Program-made: the position numbers and the translations under genes
In this document: positions 46,501 to 58,142 of the stretch, piece by piece
Numbering within the stretch: position 1 is the first letter of the stretch
How the letters are laid out: each line of letters starts with the position of its first letter
Assembly (NCBI RefSeq): GCF_000283155.1
Contig: NW_004454195.1
Location: 2,486,169 to 2,550,168, forward strand
DNA from: Ceratotherium simum simum
Taxonomy: Eukaryota > Chordata > Mammalia > Perissodactyla > Rhinocerotidae
Direction of reading: 5' to 3'
DNA: 64,000 nucleotides
Notes under the pieces: model-generated
What the model was told of the DNA's origin: nothing
Database searches by the model: none
The model's input: the letters and a program-made list of their open reading frames with translations, nothing else

Positions 46501-47964
46501 TGAGGCAAGAGAGCAAAGAAAAAGAGAGGGCTGTGCCTTCACTGATAATGGAGTAGGGATGTATGAGTTTTCCCATGGGTTTAAGGTACTACTGAGTGGG
46601 AACTGCCAGAGATCATTTTTAAAAGGATCCTTCCCAAGAGGACTACATGGAAAGGAGAAAGCTAGCCCAACACAAAGAGTCTGGGGTTGACCACCAAAGC
46701 CTGGAGGCTAAGATAGTCAGTTTTAAGCAATCACTGGAAAGGAAGAATCATCAAATTAGTCAAGGGAGCTTTTTCAGGAGTCTTCAGCAAGGAGGAACTC
46801 TAGGGAAAAAAACTGTCCCAACAAAGAAAAAGCCAGCAATTGTGTATCTGACACGTCCAGAGGAAACTAATGCCAGTTTGCAATTGTGATCACCACTTTG
46901 TAAACTGCAAAATGCTTTAGAAATGTAAGCTATTTTATAAGGCTGATTTCTGGATGTGTTTGGACACTTAGCAGTGCTGCTATAAATCTTTCTCATTTGG
47001 GATTTTAAACATCTTGTTCTTTGACTTGGAACAACCTAGATAGGCTTTGTACGGCACATGTATAACAAAGGCATAATTGGAATTGTAGGCAAGTTCATAA
47101 AACTTAGCATCTGTCAATATTTTCTAAGCAAAAGTTATTTTACTCAACATCATTCCTGCCTTTGACAATGTTTTTCTATATAACTTGACTAGAAAAGTCA
47201 TTAGCTCAGATCCAAGTATACTTGTAGGCTTATTTGTTAACAAAAATTCATATGACAACCCTAGTAAATGAATAACAGAACATAGCCGTGGAGAATTAGA
47301 ACTAAAAGACAAGTATAGATCCTGTAATGTGGAATTGGAGGGAAAAAAAGGAGATTAAAAAAATAAAAGAGAGGGAAATATAAGCAACACATAAACTGTT
47401 TAATCACAAAATATGATCTCAAGTTAACACATTAGCTGGGATTATAATCGACTAAATGTTGGATAAACAGTGGTTTTTCTTTATCTTCTTAGAATCGTGA
47501 AGTGTTTATTGAGGGGGATGATTTGGTGATTCTAGGTTTTTTAAGTGGTATGGCTCCTACTGGTTTAAAAGGACTCATGTTAATCCTTCTGGAGGAGTGA
47601 AGGTACTTAGGATCTGCCAGAGTGCCACATACTCTTGATTTTAAGAGGAAAACAACTCCAACAAAATATCTCAATATTGTGGAGAAAGCCAGAGATGGTT
47701 TTAGTCCATGATCCTTTGAAAAGCCTAAATTCAAAATCCAAAAAATTTGTTCTCTTCTTCCATCCTGTCTCATCTTTCATCAGTCAATAGTCTCATTTTT
47801 GGTTGCTATAAGGGAAGGTAGCTACCCTAAACTAAATGTCACTTAAAATAAAGAAGGTATTTATCACAACATAATGTAGTTACATTGATTGTGTAATGTG
47901 TTGAGAATTTGGGGATAGGGTGAATGCATTTTGCTTATGAATCTTGGAGACCAGAGAGTAAGTT
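46501..47964. other. Unassigned sequence
   Basis: No repeat or exon recognised. Frames such as 46647-46889 and 47489-47773 lack domains. Confidence 0.35.
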
Positions 47965-48075
47965 TTGGTAGACACAATAATGATCCCCCAGATGTCTATG
48001 TCCTAATCCCTGGAAACTGTGAATAATAGATCACTTTACATGGCCTGATGATCTCATACTAGAGGTTGGACAATA
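47965..48075 (+). mobile_element. MLT1-type LTR fragment
   Basis: 'agacacaataatgatcccccagatgtctatgtcctaatccctggaaactgtgaataatagatcactttacatggcc' is the 5' part of an MLT1 LTR. Confidence 0.7.
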
Positions 48076-48279
48076 GAGTTTTGCAATAAGAGAAATCTCA
48101 TTTACTTCTTCAGGAGTCTGGATTTCATTTCAAATTGCCAAGCACTTTCCTTCCCAATTCTGTTCCTATTCATAATTACAATCTCTTGAAGCTTTTGGTT
48201 AGCTCTAGGATGGGGTCCTCTGAAATAGAAGCTCTGAGGCTCTAAACTATACTCTAAGTATTTCCTACTTGAAATGTGG

Positions 48280-48395
48280 CTTCTGGATCAGCAACATCAG
48301 CATCATATCACTGCCAGTTGAAAATGAAGACTCAGGCCTTAACACAGACTAATGCATCAGACTCATGTGCATGTTAAAGTTGAAGAAACACTGCT
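48280..48395. mobile_element. MER5A-like hAT MITE fragment
   Basis: 'ggatcagcaacatcagcatcatatcactgcc', 'gactaatgcatcagactcatgtgcatgttaaagttgaagaaacactgc' is the MER5A pattern with an internal deletion. Confidence 0.7.
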
Positions 48396-48463
48396 TTAGG
48401 CCATATTTCCTGGGTCATAGAAATCTTAGGAGATTGTCCTTGGCTCATTGACTGATGCTAACT

Positions 48464-48575
48464 GTAGTTGTGGTGGTGGTAGATGCTGTAGTGGTTATGA
48501 TAATGGTGATGATGGTTGAAATGGTGATGGTAGTGGTGGCTGTGATAGTGTGGTTAGTTTTGGTGGTGGTTATAT
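48464..48575. repeat. TGG/TGA-rich imperfect trinucleotide repeat
   Basis: GTTGTGGTGGTGGTAG...ATGGTGATGATGG...GGTGGTGGTTAT is a 110-bp imperfect trinucleotide tract. The Thr-rich frame on the opposite strand (48445-48666) is a by-product. Confidence 0.88.
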
Positions 48576-48654
48576 AGGGCAAGTAGCTATAGTGCAAAAG
48601 CATTTTCTCCAATATGGCAGACATAACACCGGCCTTTCTTACCTTTTTAAACCC

Positions 48655-48715
48655 AGCACCTAACACAGTCCGTGGCCTACAGAATGCATTTAATAAATAT
48701 TTGTTGAATGAAAAG
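48655..48715 (+). repeat. L2 3' terminus
   Basis: 'agcacctaacacagtccgtggcctacagaatgcatttaataaatatttgttgaatgaa' is the standard L2 3' end. Confidence 0.65.
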
Positions 48716-48835
48716 ATGGTTAAGAAAAGGACTTATACATACAATTAGCCATAAAGTTCTGGAAACCACATCTCTCCTCCACTCCTTCTCCAAGAAGAAA
48801 TGAAAAAACTATTTCTACAAATTCTACATAAACCC

Positions 48836-48890
48836 ATCCAACCATCTGTCCATCTATCCACCCATCTACCTATTCATCCATCTGTGGACT
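48836..48890. repeat. (CCAT)n microsatellite
   Basis: CCATCCAACCATCTGTCCATCTATCCACCCATCTACC... imperfect tetranucleotide tract. Confidence 0.85.
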
Positions 48891-49140
48891 TCATTCATTC
48901 ATGTATTCAACAAATGTTTATTGAGCATTTACTATTATGTTAGATTCTTGGGAATTAACGATGTAAAGGACACATTTCTGCCTTGAGGCGTTCAAAGTAT
49001 AGTTAGAAAGAAATATGAACAATTACAATGAAAAGTAAAAATTCAGTGACAGATTTGGGGGTATTATAATGTTACTGAGGAGAAGGTAATCAAAACCTGG
49101 ATTTTAGGGGCTGGGAGTGAAGGATTTGAAGGGTAAGTAG
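48891..49140 (-). repeat. L2 LINE 3' fragment
   Basis: 'ttcattcattcatgtattcaacaaatgtttattgagcatttactattatgttagattcttgggaattaacgatg' is the L2 3' end in reverse. It is followed by more diverged L2-like text ('cttgaggcgttcaaagtatagttagaaag'). Confidence 0.7.
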
Positions 49141-49579
49141 ATTTTTACTAGGCAAAATAGGGGAGACAATGGCATCCTAGGGAGATGGGAAATCCTGAGT
49201 TATTTTCACGTGTTCAGATAACTTCTGACATTCTAAGTCTTATAATACCTGATTGTCATGTTTGAGGTATGAAGTGTGGAGCATGTCAAATGGAGTTGGT
49301 GCAAGAGGAAGCAACTAAAATTTTGCTCTGTGTCTCTAGGTCCCAAAAGTTTCTAAGAACAAAGAGAAGTTTGCCAACCACCTATTCCCTCTAAAAAACT
49401 CCAGAAATGAGCCCATGGTATTGATGACAACTGAGACCTCGTATGTCAAAATAACTTTAATATGTGTTCCAAGAAGTTCTTGCCCAGGAAGGAAAGGATG
49501 AAACCAACAAATACATTTACTGTGTGCTTTGGGAGCGTCCTGAAAACCAATTTATCTCAGCAAATACTTTCCTCATCTG
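49141..49579. other. Unassigned sequence
   Basis: No clear element. It may include the 5' part of the LTR that follows. Confidence 0.3.
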
Positions 49580-49930
49580 GGTCAACAGCCCACGCGCAGG
49601 ACACTAGATGGCTTACCTGGGCAAACAGCTCACTTAAACAACTGTTGTTGTATCAAGATTCGTTTCAAGACCCTCACCTCACTGTGTCCACCAAACCTAA
49701 AATATTGCATCATGACTTTAGCCCAATCCCAGTCAGAGCACCATATCAAAAGACTTGCCTTAACTCATGTGAACCCAGATCCAAAAACCCTAAAAATATC
49801 TGTTTCTGACTTGAGCTGAGACATTACTGAGCAAAAGTGTTCTCCCTTACTGCAGCAGGCTTAATAAACTTAGCTTTGCTTGATAAACAGGCAATCTTGT
49901 GGAGTTTGGGGAGCAGTTCTGGGACAGTTG
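49580..49930 (+). mobile_element. ERV LTR-like element
   Basis: The end 'gcaaaagtgttctcccttactgcagcaggcttaataaacttagctttgcttgataaacaggc' has the poly-A-signal region and R/U5-like layout of a mammalian ERV LTR in plus orientation. The left half is pyrimidine-rich and unassigned. Confidence 0.45.
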
Positions 49931-50889
49931 TTTTAAAATGTCTGAGAGTAAATGAATAGGATGAAAGGAAATTCTAAGCTTATCATGTGGGTCACATGTA
50001 CTTATGGGCTGGAATAGAGTTGGGAGTGGGCAAATCATTTCTTGATGTATTAGATTAAACCTACTTAAAGGAGGACAATATAAATATAGATACTAATGTT
50101 GTTACAAAAAATAAAAGATGTTTCAAATAATTGACAGAATGCCTAATAGTGGTAATCGAAAGTACATCTTGAAAAATCCGTTCACAGTGTTTCTCAAAAA
50201 ATCGTGGAGCTGCCACCACTATTTATTTTACAACTTTATTTGCAAAATAGACAAGTTAATTATTTTCCTTTTCCATTATCTGTTTTAAGTTTGTGGTGTA
50301 TACAATGTAAAAAATGTTTATTGTGAATATTCGTAAAAAAAACCTAATGGGTTAAGAAGGGTTAATCAAACAGTGTCAAGACTTTCATTCAAAAATATAT
50401 ATGCAATTTGAGGTTGGGCTGTTAATATTGTTAAACTTTCCACTTCTGGTCTGACTGATAAACATGAGTACAATTGCCTTTGGTTTCGCTAAACATATCT
50501 TTTTGTTTCCTTTGCTTGAACTGTTGGTAACAACGAGCAGCACTGAATTTGTTGCTGTACAAAACAATCCGTTCATTACAAAAGGGGGCATCATGGAGGA
50601 CTAGGGAGAGCACATACCATATTTTTTTCTAGTTTGGTTACAGAAGGCCCTCTGTTTTCTCCCACATGGACAAATTTCTAAACATTTTTTTAAAATTAAT
50701 TATATGAAAACAGATGTTTTTTGATGCATCCTCATATTGACTCACATACTTGTGAATTAAATGATGAATTTAATTAATGTGAACCAACAGAACAATCACT
50801 AAGGATACTATGTTTTAACACTATTAAGTCAAATCTGGCCCTCCTCATTCCTTACTTCCATTATCGCCGTTGACTCTTGACAGCTCTGT
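49931..50889. other. Unassigned AT-rich sequence
   Basis: No gene or repeat recognised. Confidence 0.4.
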
Positions 50890-51460
50890 CTGTTCTAGTC
50901 TGCTGCATGCCCCTAACCCAATGATTTATCTTCTACATTATCTTGAGTGATTTTTTTTCTAAAATGCATATGTTATAGTATTAGCCCTGCTTAAGTATCT
51001 TTTAGTGGTTCCCTATTATCTTCTGAAAAGAGTTAAAGTACTTTAACAATAACAATATACATGATCCCTGCCTACTTCTCCAGCATTCTCTCTTGTAACT
51101 ACTTCATGAGCACACTTTGCTCAAGACACTTGAACGAATTGGTACATACACTTCTGATCAGCTAATTCCTCTTCATGTTTAAAGATGTAACTCAATCACC
51201 TTCTTCAAACTACGTTCCATGCCCTGCCCTCAGACTGAGCTAGATGGTTCCAGCTGTGTCTGTAGCACTCTTTATGTACTCTATCACACCACAGTGTCAC
51301 TTGGTATCATCAATCTTTATTTACTTGTCTATCTTTCTCAATAGACTATGAGTCCTCAAGTTCAGGGGCCATGTCCTCCATCTCTAAGGTCTTACACATC
51401 ACCAGACTCACAGTATGTATTGAATAATGGTCTATTGAATACCTTTTAAAAAATTTAAAC
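50890..51460 (+). repeat. L2 LINE 3' region
   Basis: 'gttccctattatcttctgaaaagagttaaagtac', 'tacatgatccctgcctacttctccagcattctctc', 'actcaatcaccttcttcaaactacg' and 'gactatgagtcctcaagttcaggggccatgtcctccatc' run in L2 order. They represent the last part of ORF2 and the 3' UTR. Confidence 0.8.
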
Positions 51461-51464
51461 AGAG

Positions 51465-51572
51465 TCTTATGGCTGAATTGTGCCCCCATGCCCCAAATTC
51501 ATATGTTGAAGTCCTAATCCCAGTACCTCAAAATGCAACTGTATTTGAAGATAGAGTATTTAAAAAGAGGTA
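51465..51572 (+). mobile_element. MLT1 LTR, 5' part (split by Tigger1)
   Basis: 'tcttatggctgaattgtgcccccatgccccaaattcatatgttgaagtcctaatcccagtacctc ... tttaaaaagaggta' is the start of an MLT1A/B-type LTR. It breaks at a TA and resumes at 53925. Confidence 0.92.
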
Positions 51573-53924
51573 CAGGCATACCTTGGAGATGCTGGAGGTT
51601 TGGTTCCAGACCACCACAATAAAGCGAATATCTCAATAAAGCAAGTCACACGATTTTTTTTGGTTTCCCAGTGCATATAAAAGTTATGTTTGCCCTATAT
51701 TGTAGTCTATTAAGTGTGCAATACCATTATATCTAAAAAACAATGTACATACCTTAATTAAAAAATACTTTATTGCTAAAAAATGCTAATCATTATCTGA
51801 ACCTTCAGAGGGTCATAATCTTTTTGCTGGTGGAGTGTCTTGATGTTGATGGCTGCTGACTGATCAAGGAGGTGGTTGCTGAAGGTTAGAGTGGCTGTGG
51901 CGATTTCTTAACATAAAACAACAATGAAGTTTGCTGATTGATTGACTCTTCTTTTCATGAACAATTTCTCTGTAACATGCAATGCTGTTGGATAGCATTT
52001 TACCCACAGTAGAACTTCTTTCAAAATTGGAGTCAATCCTCTCTAACCCCGCCACTGCTTTGTCAACTAAGTTGATGTAAAATTCTAAATCCTTTATTGT
52101 TGTTTCAACAGTCTTCACCAGGAGTAGATTCCATCTCAAGAAACCACTTTCTTTGCTCACCCATAAGAACCAACTCCTTATCTGTTCAAGTTTTAAAATG
52201 AGATTGCAGCAATTCAGTCACATCTTCAGGCTTTGCTTCTAGTTCTAATTCTCTTGCTATGTCCATCACATCTGCAGTTACTTCCTCCACTGAAGTCTTG
52301 AACCCCTCAAAGTCATCCATGTGTGTTGGAATCAATTTCTTCCAAACTCCTGTTAATGTTGATATTTTGACTTCTTCCCATGAATCATGAGTGTTCTTGA
52401 TGGTATCTAAAATGGTGAATTCTTTCCAGAATGTTTTCAATTTACTTTGCCCAGATCCATCAGAGGAATTACTATCTATGGCAGCTATAGCCTTACAAAA
52501 TACATTTCTTAAATAATAAAACTTGAAAGTTGACATTATTCCTTGATCCCTAGGCTGCAGAATGGATGTTGTGTTAGCAGGCATGAAAACAACGTTAATC
52601 TCATGGTACATCTCCATCAGAGCTTTTGGGTGACCAGGTACATTGTTGATGAGCATAATATTTTGAAAGGAATCTTTTTTCTGAGCAGTAGGTCTCAACA
52701 GTGGGCTTAAAATATTCACTAAACCATGTTGTAAACAGACATGCTGTCATCCAGGCTTTGTTGTTTCACTTATAGAGCGCAGGCAGAGTAGATTTAGCAT
52801 AATTCTTAAGGGCCCTAGAATTTTCAGAATGGCAAATGAGCATTGGCTTCAACTTAAAGTCACCAGCTGCATTAGGCCCTAACAAAGAGTCAGCCTGTCC
52901 TTTGAAGCTTTGAAGCCAGGCATTGACTTCTCTCTAGCTATGAAAGTCCTAGATGACGTCTTCTTCCATTGTGAGGCTGTTTTGCCTACATTGAAAATCT
53001 GTTGTTTAGTGTAGCCACCTTCATTAATGATCTTAGCTAGATCTTCTGAATAACTTGCTGCAGCTTCTCCATCAGCACTTGCTGCTTCACCTTGCACTTT
53101 TATGTTATGGAGACGGCTTCTTTCCTTAAACCTCATATACCAACCTCTGCTAGCTTCAAACTTTTCTTGTGAAGCTTCCTCACCTCTCTCAGCTTTCGTA
53201 GAATTAAAGAGAGTTAAGGCCTTGCTCTGGATTAGGCTTTGGTTTAAGGGAATGTAGTGGCTGGTTTGATCTTCTGTTCAGACCATTAAAATTTTCTCCA
53301 TATCAGCAATAAGACTTTTTGGCTTTCTTATTATTCATGTATTCACTGGAGTAGCACTTTTAATTTTCTTCAAGAGCTTTTACTTTGCATTCACAACTTG
53401 GCTGTTTGGCACAAGAGGCCTAGTTTTCAGCCTACCCAGGCTTTCATCGTGCCTTCCTCACTAAGCTTAATAATTTCTGGCTTTTGATTTAAAGTGGAAG
53501 ACATGCAACTCTTTCTTTCTTTCACTTGAATACTTGGAGGACATTGCAGGGTTATTAATTGGCCTAATTTCAGTATTATTGTGTTTCAGTGAATAGGGAG
53601 GCCCAAGGAGAGGGAGAGAGATGAGGGAATGGCTGGTCAGTGGAGCAATCGGAACTTATTAAGTTCGCCATCTTATATTGGCACAGTTCGTGGTGCCCCA
53701 AAATAATGACAATAGTAACATCAATGACAATTATAACAAATAAAACAATAATTAAAAAGTTTGAAGTGTTGAAAGAATTACTCAAATGTGACACAGAGAC
53801 ACAAAGTGAGAAAATGCTGTTGGAAAAATGCTCCTAGTAGACTTGCACAATGCAAGGTTGCCATAAACCTTCAATTCGTAAAAAACACGATATCTGCAAA
53901 GTGTAATAAAGCAAGGTATAACTG
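51573..53924 (-). mobile_element. Tigger1 DNA transposon, nearly complete (2352 bp)
   Basis: Terminal inverted repeats begin CAGGCATACCTTGG on the left and, reverse-complemented, CAGTTATACCTTGC on the right. Both are flanked by TA (51571-51572, 53925-53926), the target duplication of pogo/Tc1-mariner transposons. The length is close to the known full element (about 2.4 kb). The transposase is encoded on the minus strand and is broken. The element sits inside an MLT1 LTR, so it jumped after that LTR was in place. Confidence 0.95.
51864..53500 (-). pseudogene. Tigger1 transposase pseudogene (DDE/pogo type)
   Basis: Three minus-strand pieces cover the protein. Piece 53136-52879 (85 aa) has the end of the CENP-B-like region and the start of the DDE domain. 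Piece 52719-52186 (177 aa) has the DDE core. Piece 52160-51864 (98 aa) is the C-terminus. In the first, the usual first catalytic Asp of the NVDET motif is replaced by Gly (NVGKT, residues 49-53). In the second, LINNVPGH (residues 23-30) has Asn in place of the second Asp. The third Asp, in LQPRDQG, is kept. The N-terminal part upstream of 53136 is broken. It cannot be an active enzyme, and there is no sign of domestication. Confidence 0.93.
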
Positions 53925-54209
53925 TAATTAAGTTAAAATGAGGTCGTTAGGCTAGACCTTAATCCAACATGACTGATATCCTTATAAGAAGAGGAAATTT
54001 GGACACATACAGTGAAACAATGTGAAGACACAGGAAGAAGACATCCATCTACCAACAACCCAAAGAGAGTGGCCTTAGAAGAAACTAATCTTGCAAACAC
54101 CTTGACCTCAAACTTCTAGCCTCCAAAATTGTGAGAAAATTAATTCCTATTGTTTAAGTCACCCAATCTGTACTTGTTTGTTACGGCAGCCCTAGCAAAC
54201 TAATACACA
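53925..54209 (+). mobile_element. MLT1 LTR, 3' part
   Basis: It resumes 'taattaagttaaaatgaggtcgttaggctagaccttaatccaacatgactgatatccttataagaagagg' and ends 'gtttaagtcacccaatctgtacttgtttgttacggcagccctagcaaactaatacaca'. With the 5' part it makes a full solo LTR of about 390 bp. Confidence 0.93.
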
Positions 54210-54384
54210 GTATAATAAAATTTAATTGTGAATATAGGTGAAAAATTATCCAAATGGAACAAACCAATAGACAACTTGGGCTGAAAGGCCAGTTTGCATA
54301 TTCAGACACATATCAATTCATTTTATGTTAATTCAATTTAATAGCTATTACTGAGAATTATCTATGAGAAAAGAGGACCGTCTG

Positions 54385-54510
54385 CTAAAAGAGTTTAAGT
54401 CAGAAGTGTTGGATTTGAGTTCTATCGATGTGACTTACTAGCCACATGGTGTCAGACGTATTATGGAACCTGTTTCTGAGCCTGTGACTTCATTTATAAT
54501 AGAGAAATAT
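54385..54510 (+). repeat. MIR SINE fragment
   Basis: 'cagaagtgttggatttgagttctatcgatgtgacttactagccacatgg ... ttctgagcctgtgacttcatttataatag' follows the MIR 5' half. Confidence 0.6.
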
Positions 54511-54699
54511 AGAATCCATTTTTCATTAAAACATTAATGCTTAAATATTAAAAATGTTTTATAAGAATCTATTCCATGGTTGAACATTACTTTTACATGA
54601 AATTTACTCTGCTAGGTATAAAGATATGTTGCTATTATCTCCATTTTCAAGGAGCTAAAGTATTATTAATGTTTGTGATAAATATTGCCTAAGTGCATC

Positions 54700-55330
54700 A
54701 TAAAAATTTTATACCAAGTTATACTATTACTAGTAGCAGATCAGAGTATACGTTGTTCCAAACTAGGTTATATGTCTATTGCAATCTATATTTATATATA
54801 TTAAACTTTGCTGATTTTATAAGTAAAAATGGTATCTCATGTTAATTTGCATTTATTTGATTACTGGCAAGAATGAAGATTTTTTTCTTATCTCTTCTTC
54901 TTTTGTGAATTCTTTGCTCTTATTATTGTCTATTTTTAATTTTATGAAAGAGCTGTGTAACATAAATATTCACATATGATATGAGATATACAAAAGAACA
55001 CTGATACATATTTGCATATATCTTTCCAGTTTATAATTTACCTTTTAATTCTGTTCATAGCTTTTTAGGCAAACATTTTTATTTTTATGTAGATAAATCT
55101 ATCAGTCTTTTTCTTTCGATTTGTAGTTAGGAAGTGATTTCTACAACATCTCTTTTATGATTTTTTTTTACACTTTAATAATCCATCTGGAATTTATTCC
55201 ATCTAAGAAGTGAGGTAGAGAAGTGAAGTAGAGAAATTTGGTTTCAGATACGTAGCCATTAACCTCAATGCCATTTATTACATAGCCATATACTTCCTTT
55301 TGATTAAATGCGCCACTCTCACCTCCATTC
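54700..55330 (-). mobile_element. Old L1 fragment
   Basis: 'ggtatctcatgttaatttgcatttatttgattactggcaag', 'cttcttcttttgtgaattctttgctctt', 'gtagataaatctatcagtctttttctttc' and 'taataatccatctggaatttattcc' are reverse-orientation L1 3' landmarks in correct order. Confidence 0.75.
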
Positions 55331-56589
55331 TTTCCTGAGTTCAATTAGCTCTCATTTCATTTTTTCCTGTTTGTTGTCTATTTTTATTCTTAGTTTTTGT
55401 ATTTCCAATTCACTGTGTTTTTCTTTAATCAGAGAGTACTTGTTTGGGGATATATAGTTAGATTGGAGTTATGTTTTGTTACCCTCTTCTAGCAGTGTTG
55501 TGTAGTAAATGATGCTTACTTACATCTCTCAGTTAGTGGATGGACTTGGTAGTTCATGATTGTCTTCTCTCAGTTTAGCAAAGTTCTGTGTTTTCAGCGG
55601 ATTGTTCTTTTTGGAAGGAGAGGGAACATAGTTGATTCAATTTTACGGTTCCTTTTTTTTTTTGCCACTTCACACATTTCTCCCTCTTAATTTTTTCCCC
55701 TTCACCACCCAGATTGCTAAAAGTGAATTCTCCTTTTTTATCCTTTTGATCCCAGAAATAATCTTCTCTATGGCTGCCCCCGTGAGTCTGCACACTTTAA
55801 AGTCCCTTCCTTCAAGTTAGCGCTCTGATCTACTAGGACTTCTTTTCAGTATTTTCAGACTTAGGATGGACTTCCTTCTTCTGAGGGTGATTTTGGGTTC
55901 ATCTGTATCTGTTGGTCCCCTCATCACTCTTCGCAGTTTGTCCAGGCTCCTACTAGCTCTCTGTAAGCTTCGTATTTGGGTCTCAGAATATACATATCCT
56001 GGAAACTCCTGTTTATTCTCCTACTCACAGGTATTTATGAGTTTTTGATGTTCCCTACTTTTCAGTCATGCTGAAGATCTGGGATCCTTTTTCCTCTGGT
56101 TTATCTGTAGAGTTTTCTAGGAGCATGTGTGGTGAGGGTCAGATTTAGGTAGCCACTATTAAACTGGCTTGTTTGTACTTTATAATAAAATCTTATACCT
56201 CTAGTTTTATAATACATTTTCATTATTCTTTTCTTTAAAAATATTAGCTAGTTTCTTTCACCTGTTTATCCTTCCATATGAACTATGGAACTTATGTTAA
56301 AATTTTCCATTGAAAGATCATCACATTACCATTTAACATTTAAAAAATGACATTCTTACAATGTTACAATCTTTGTACCTAGGAACATGAACGCCTCATT
56401 ATTTATTTAATTTTCATTTATTCCACTGGAAAGAAGTGTATATGTTATTAATAGTGACCATATATGTGAAATATCACATATGTGATATTTGATAGCAATT
56501 TATAATGAATATTGATATTATACATATTTGTTTCATTTTCAAAATGACTTAGCGAGATATTCATTCATTTTTTACTACAAATGTATTGC
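55331..56589. other. Unassigned sequence
   Basis: No further repeat or gene recognised. Pyrimidine-rich near 55650-55710. Confidence 0.35.
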
Positions 56590-56730
56590 ACTGTAGGTGG
56601 AAGAGGTATTATTATCATCCCATTTTACAGAGATAAATTAAATGCCAGAAAACTTAAACGGTCTGCCTAAATTAATGAAGATTTTTGGCATCACATTTGT
56701 GTCCAGGCTCTACATTAACTGACTTTGTTG
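56590..56730 (-). repeat. MIR SINE
   Basis: 'attattatcatcccattttacagagataaattaaatgccagaaaacttaaacggtctgcc ... gtgtccaggctc' is a reverse-orientation MIR. Confidence 0.65.
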
Positions 56731-57175
56731 CTCAATTCTTTCTGTCTACCATAGGAATATGATTTTAAATTTCTATATACTAAATAACCACAGTGAGACA
56801 TTTGCCATTTTATGTTCTATGGTTATTTTATTTCTATATATTATTGGTCTTTTCCCAATGGATAGCTCATATATACACACATATTTGTCTCTGTGTATGT
56901 TTCCATAACCAAAAACTTTACTGTGATGCATTGCCTAACATTTGTTGAATGAATGAATGAAGTTAATATTCTTTTAGTTTCAGGACTTGGTGACTAATAT
57001 ATAAAAAAGAATTTACCTATAATAATGTTGAATAATCTTGCCATTTTTGTCTAAAAGATCATGTGAACATTTTTTCTATATGACAATCAACCTTTTATAT
57101 TTCTCTGCTCTTTCCCTCCTATCAATTTCTCTCTGCTTCTCTTTTCTCTCCTTGTTGCCTCACCTCTCATCTCCC
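56731..57175. other. Unassigned; L2-like tail at about 56920-56962
   Basis: 'catttgttgaatgaatgaatgaag' is a likely L2 terminus. The rest is AT-rich. Confidence 0.35.
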
Positions 57176-57415
57176 TTTTTTTTGTGAGGAAGGTGTGCCC
57201 TGAGCTAACATCTGCCAATCCTCCTCTTTTTTGCAGAGGAAGACTGGCCTTGGGCTAACATCCATGCCCATTTTCTTCCACTTTATATGGGATGCTGCCA
57301 CAGCATGGCTGGACAAGTGGTGCATCGGTGTGCGCCCGGGATCTGAACCGGCGAACCCCGGGCCGCAGCAGTGGAGTGCACGCACTTAACCGCTTGCACC
57401 ACTGGGCCAGCCCCC
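57176..57415 (-). mobile_element. ERE SINE, well preserved
   Basis: In reverse orientation: T-rich start, 'ccctgagctaacatctgccaatcctcctc', 'catgcccattttcttccactttatatggg', 'gatctgaacc' (reverse complement of the B box GGTTCAGATC) and the end 'ggccagccccc' (head of the element). About 240 bp and complete. No target duplication was obvious. Confidence 0.9.
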
Positions 57416-57470
57416 GTTTCTTTGACTTTTAAACAGAAATAGCCTTAGAGACTAAAAATAAAACAATCTT

Positions 57471-57668
57471 GGAGATGGTCCCGTGACCTAGTGGTTAAGT
57501 TTGGCAGGCTCCACTTTGGTGGCCCAGGTTCGGTCCCCAGGTGCAGACCAACAGCACTCATCAGCAGCCATGCTGTGGCAGTGACCTACATACAAAATAA
57601 AGGAAGATTGGCACAGACGTTAACTCAGTGTGAATCTTCCTCAGCAAAATAAAGAAAGAATGAATTAA
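57471..57668 (+). mobile_element. ERE SINE, older copy, head-to-head with its neighbour
   Basis: It starts 'ggagatggtcccgtgacctagtggttaagtttggc', has a B-box-like 'ggttcggtccc' and ends 'aggaagattggcacagacgttaactcagtgtgaatcttcctcagc' plus an A-rich tail. The perfect 11-bp AAAACAATCTT at 57460-57470 and 57669-57679 is its target duplication. Confidence 0.9.
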
Positions 57669-57679
57669 AAAACAATCTT

Positions 57680-57924
57680 AAAGGTTTAGGTAAGGTCTGG
57701 GCTCAGTAGAAATTGTCAGCCCTCTCGGATCATTTCATGTTTATGTAGTAAAAAACTTGGAATTTGAAATTTTTAGTTGAGGACTGATTACAAAATATAA
57801 CGAGTATTGAAAAAATGTTGCAATTTTACTCTTCTGAAATGCAAGAACAGATTATACATATGCAATAACAGCCAACACTCAAGTATGGTTAATATTAATA
57901 ACTAGAGAGAAGAAACTTTAAAAA
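57680..57924. other. Unassigned sequence
   Basis: Nothing identifiable. Confidence 0.35.
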
Positions 57925-58142
57925 ACTCTTATATTTACTAAATGCCTACTCTGCACTAGGTAAGGAATCAAGTCAATTTCACATTATCAAATTTAATCCT
58001 TGCAATAATTCCCTGTTTTGCATGTGAAAAAGCTCAGGTTAGGAGAGATTAATCACCTTGTGGAGGGTCACTTGGGAGGTCAATGAAAAACCTAGGGACT
58101 GAGGGAAAGTGTCTCTTATACTGAACCTATTCTCTTTCCATC
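57925..58142 (-). repeat. MIR SINE
   Basis: 'actaaatgcctactctgcactaggtaaggaatc', 'cctgttttgcatgtgaaaaagctcaggttaggagagattaatcaccttgtggagggtcac' is the reverse MIR pattern. Confidence 0.7.

Noticed and set aside
48445..48666. Thr-rich frame with regular repeats
   Set aside because: It is the reverse translation of the TGG/TGA trinucleotide tract.
51864..52719. Possible domesticated transposase gene
   Set aside because: Catalytic residues are changed, frames are broken, and both terminal repeats and TA duplications are still present as in an ordinary dead Tigger1.
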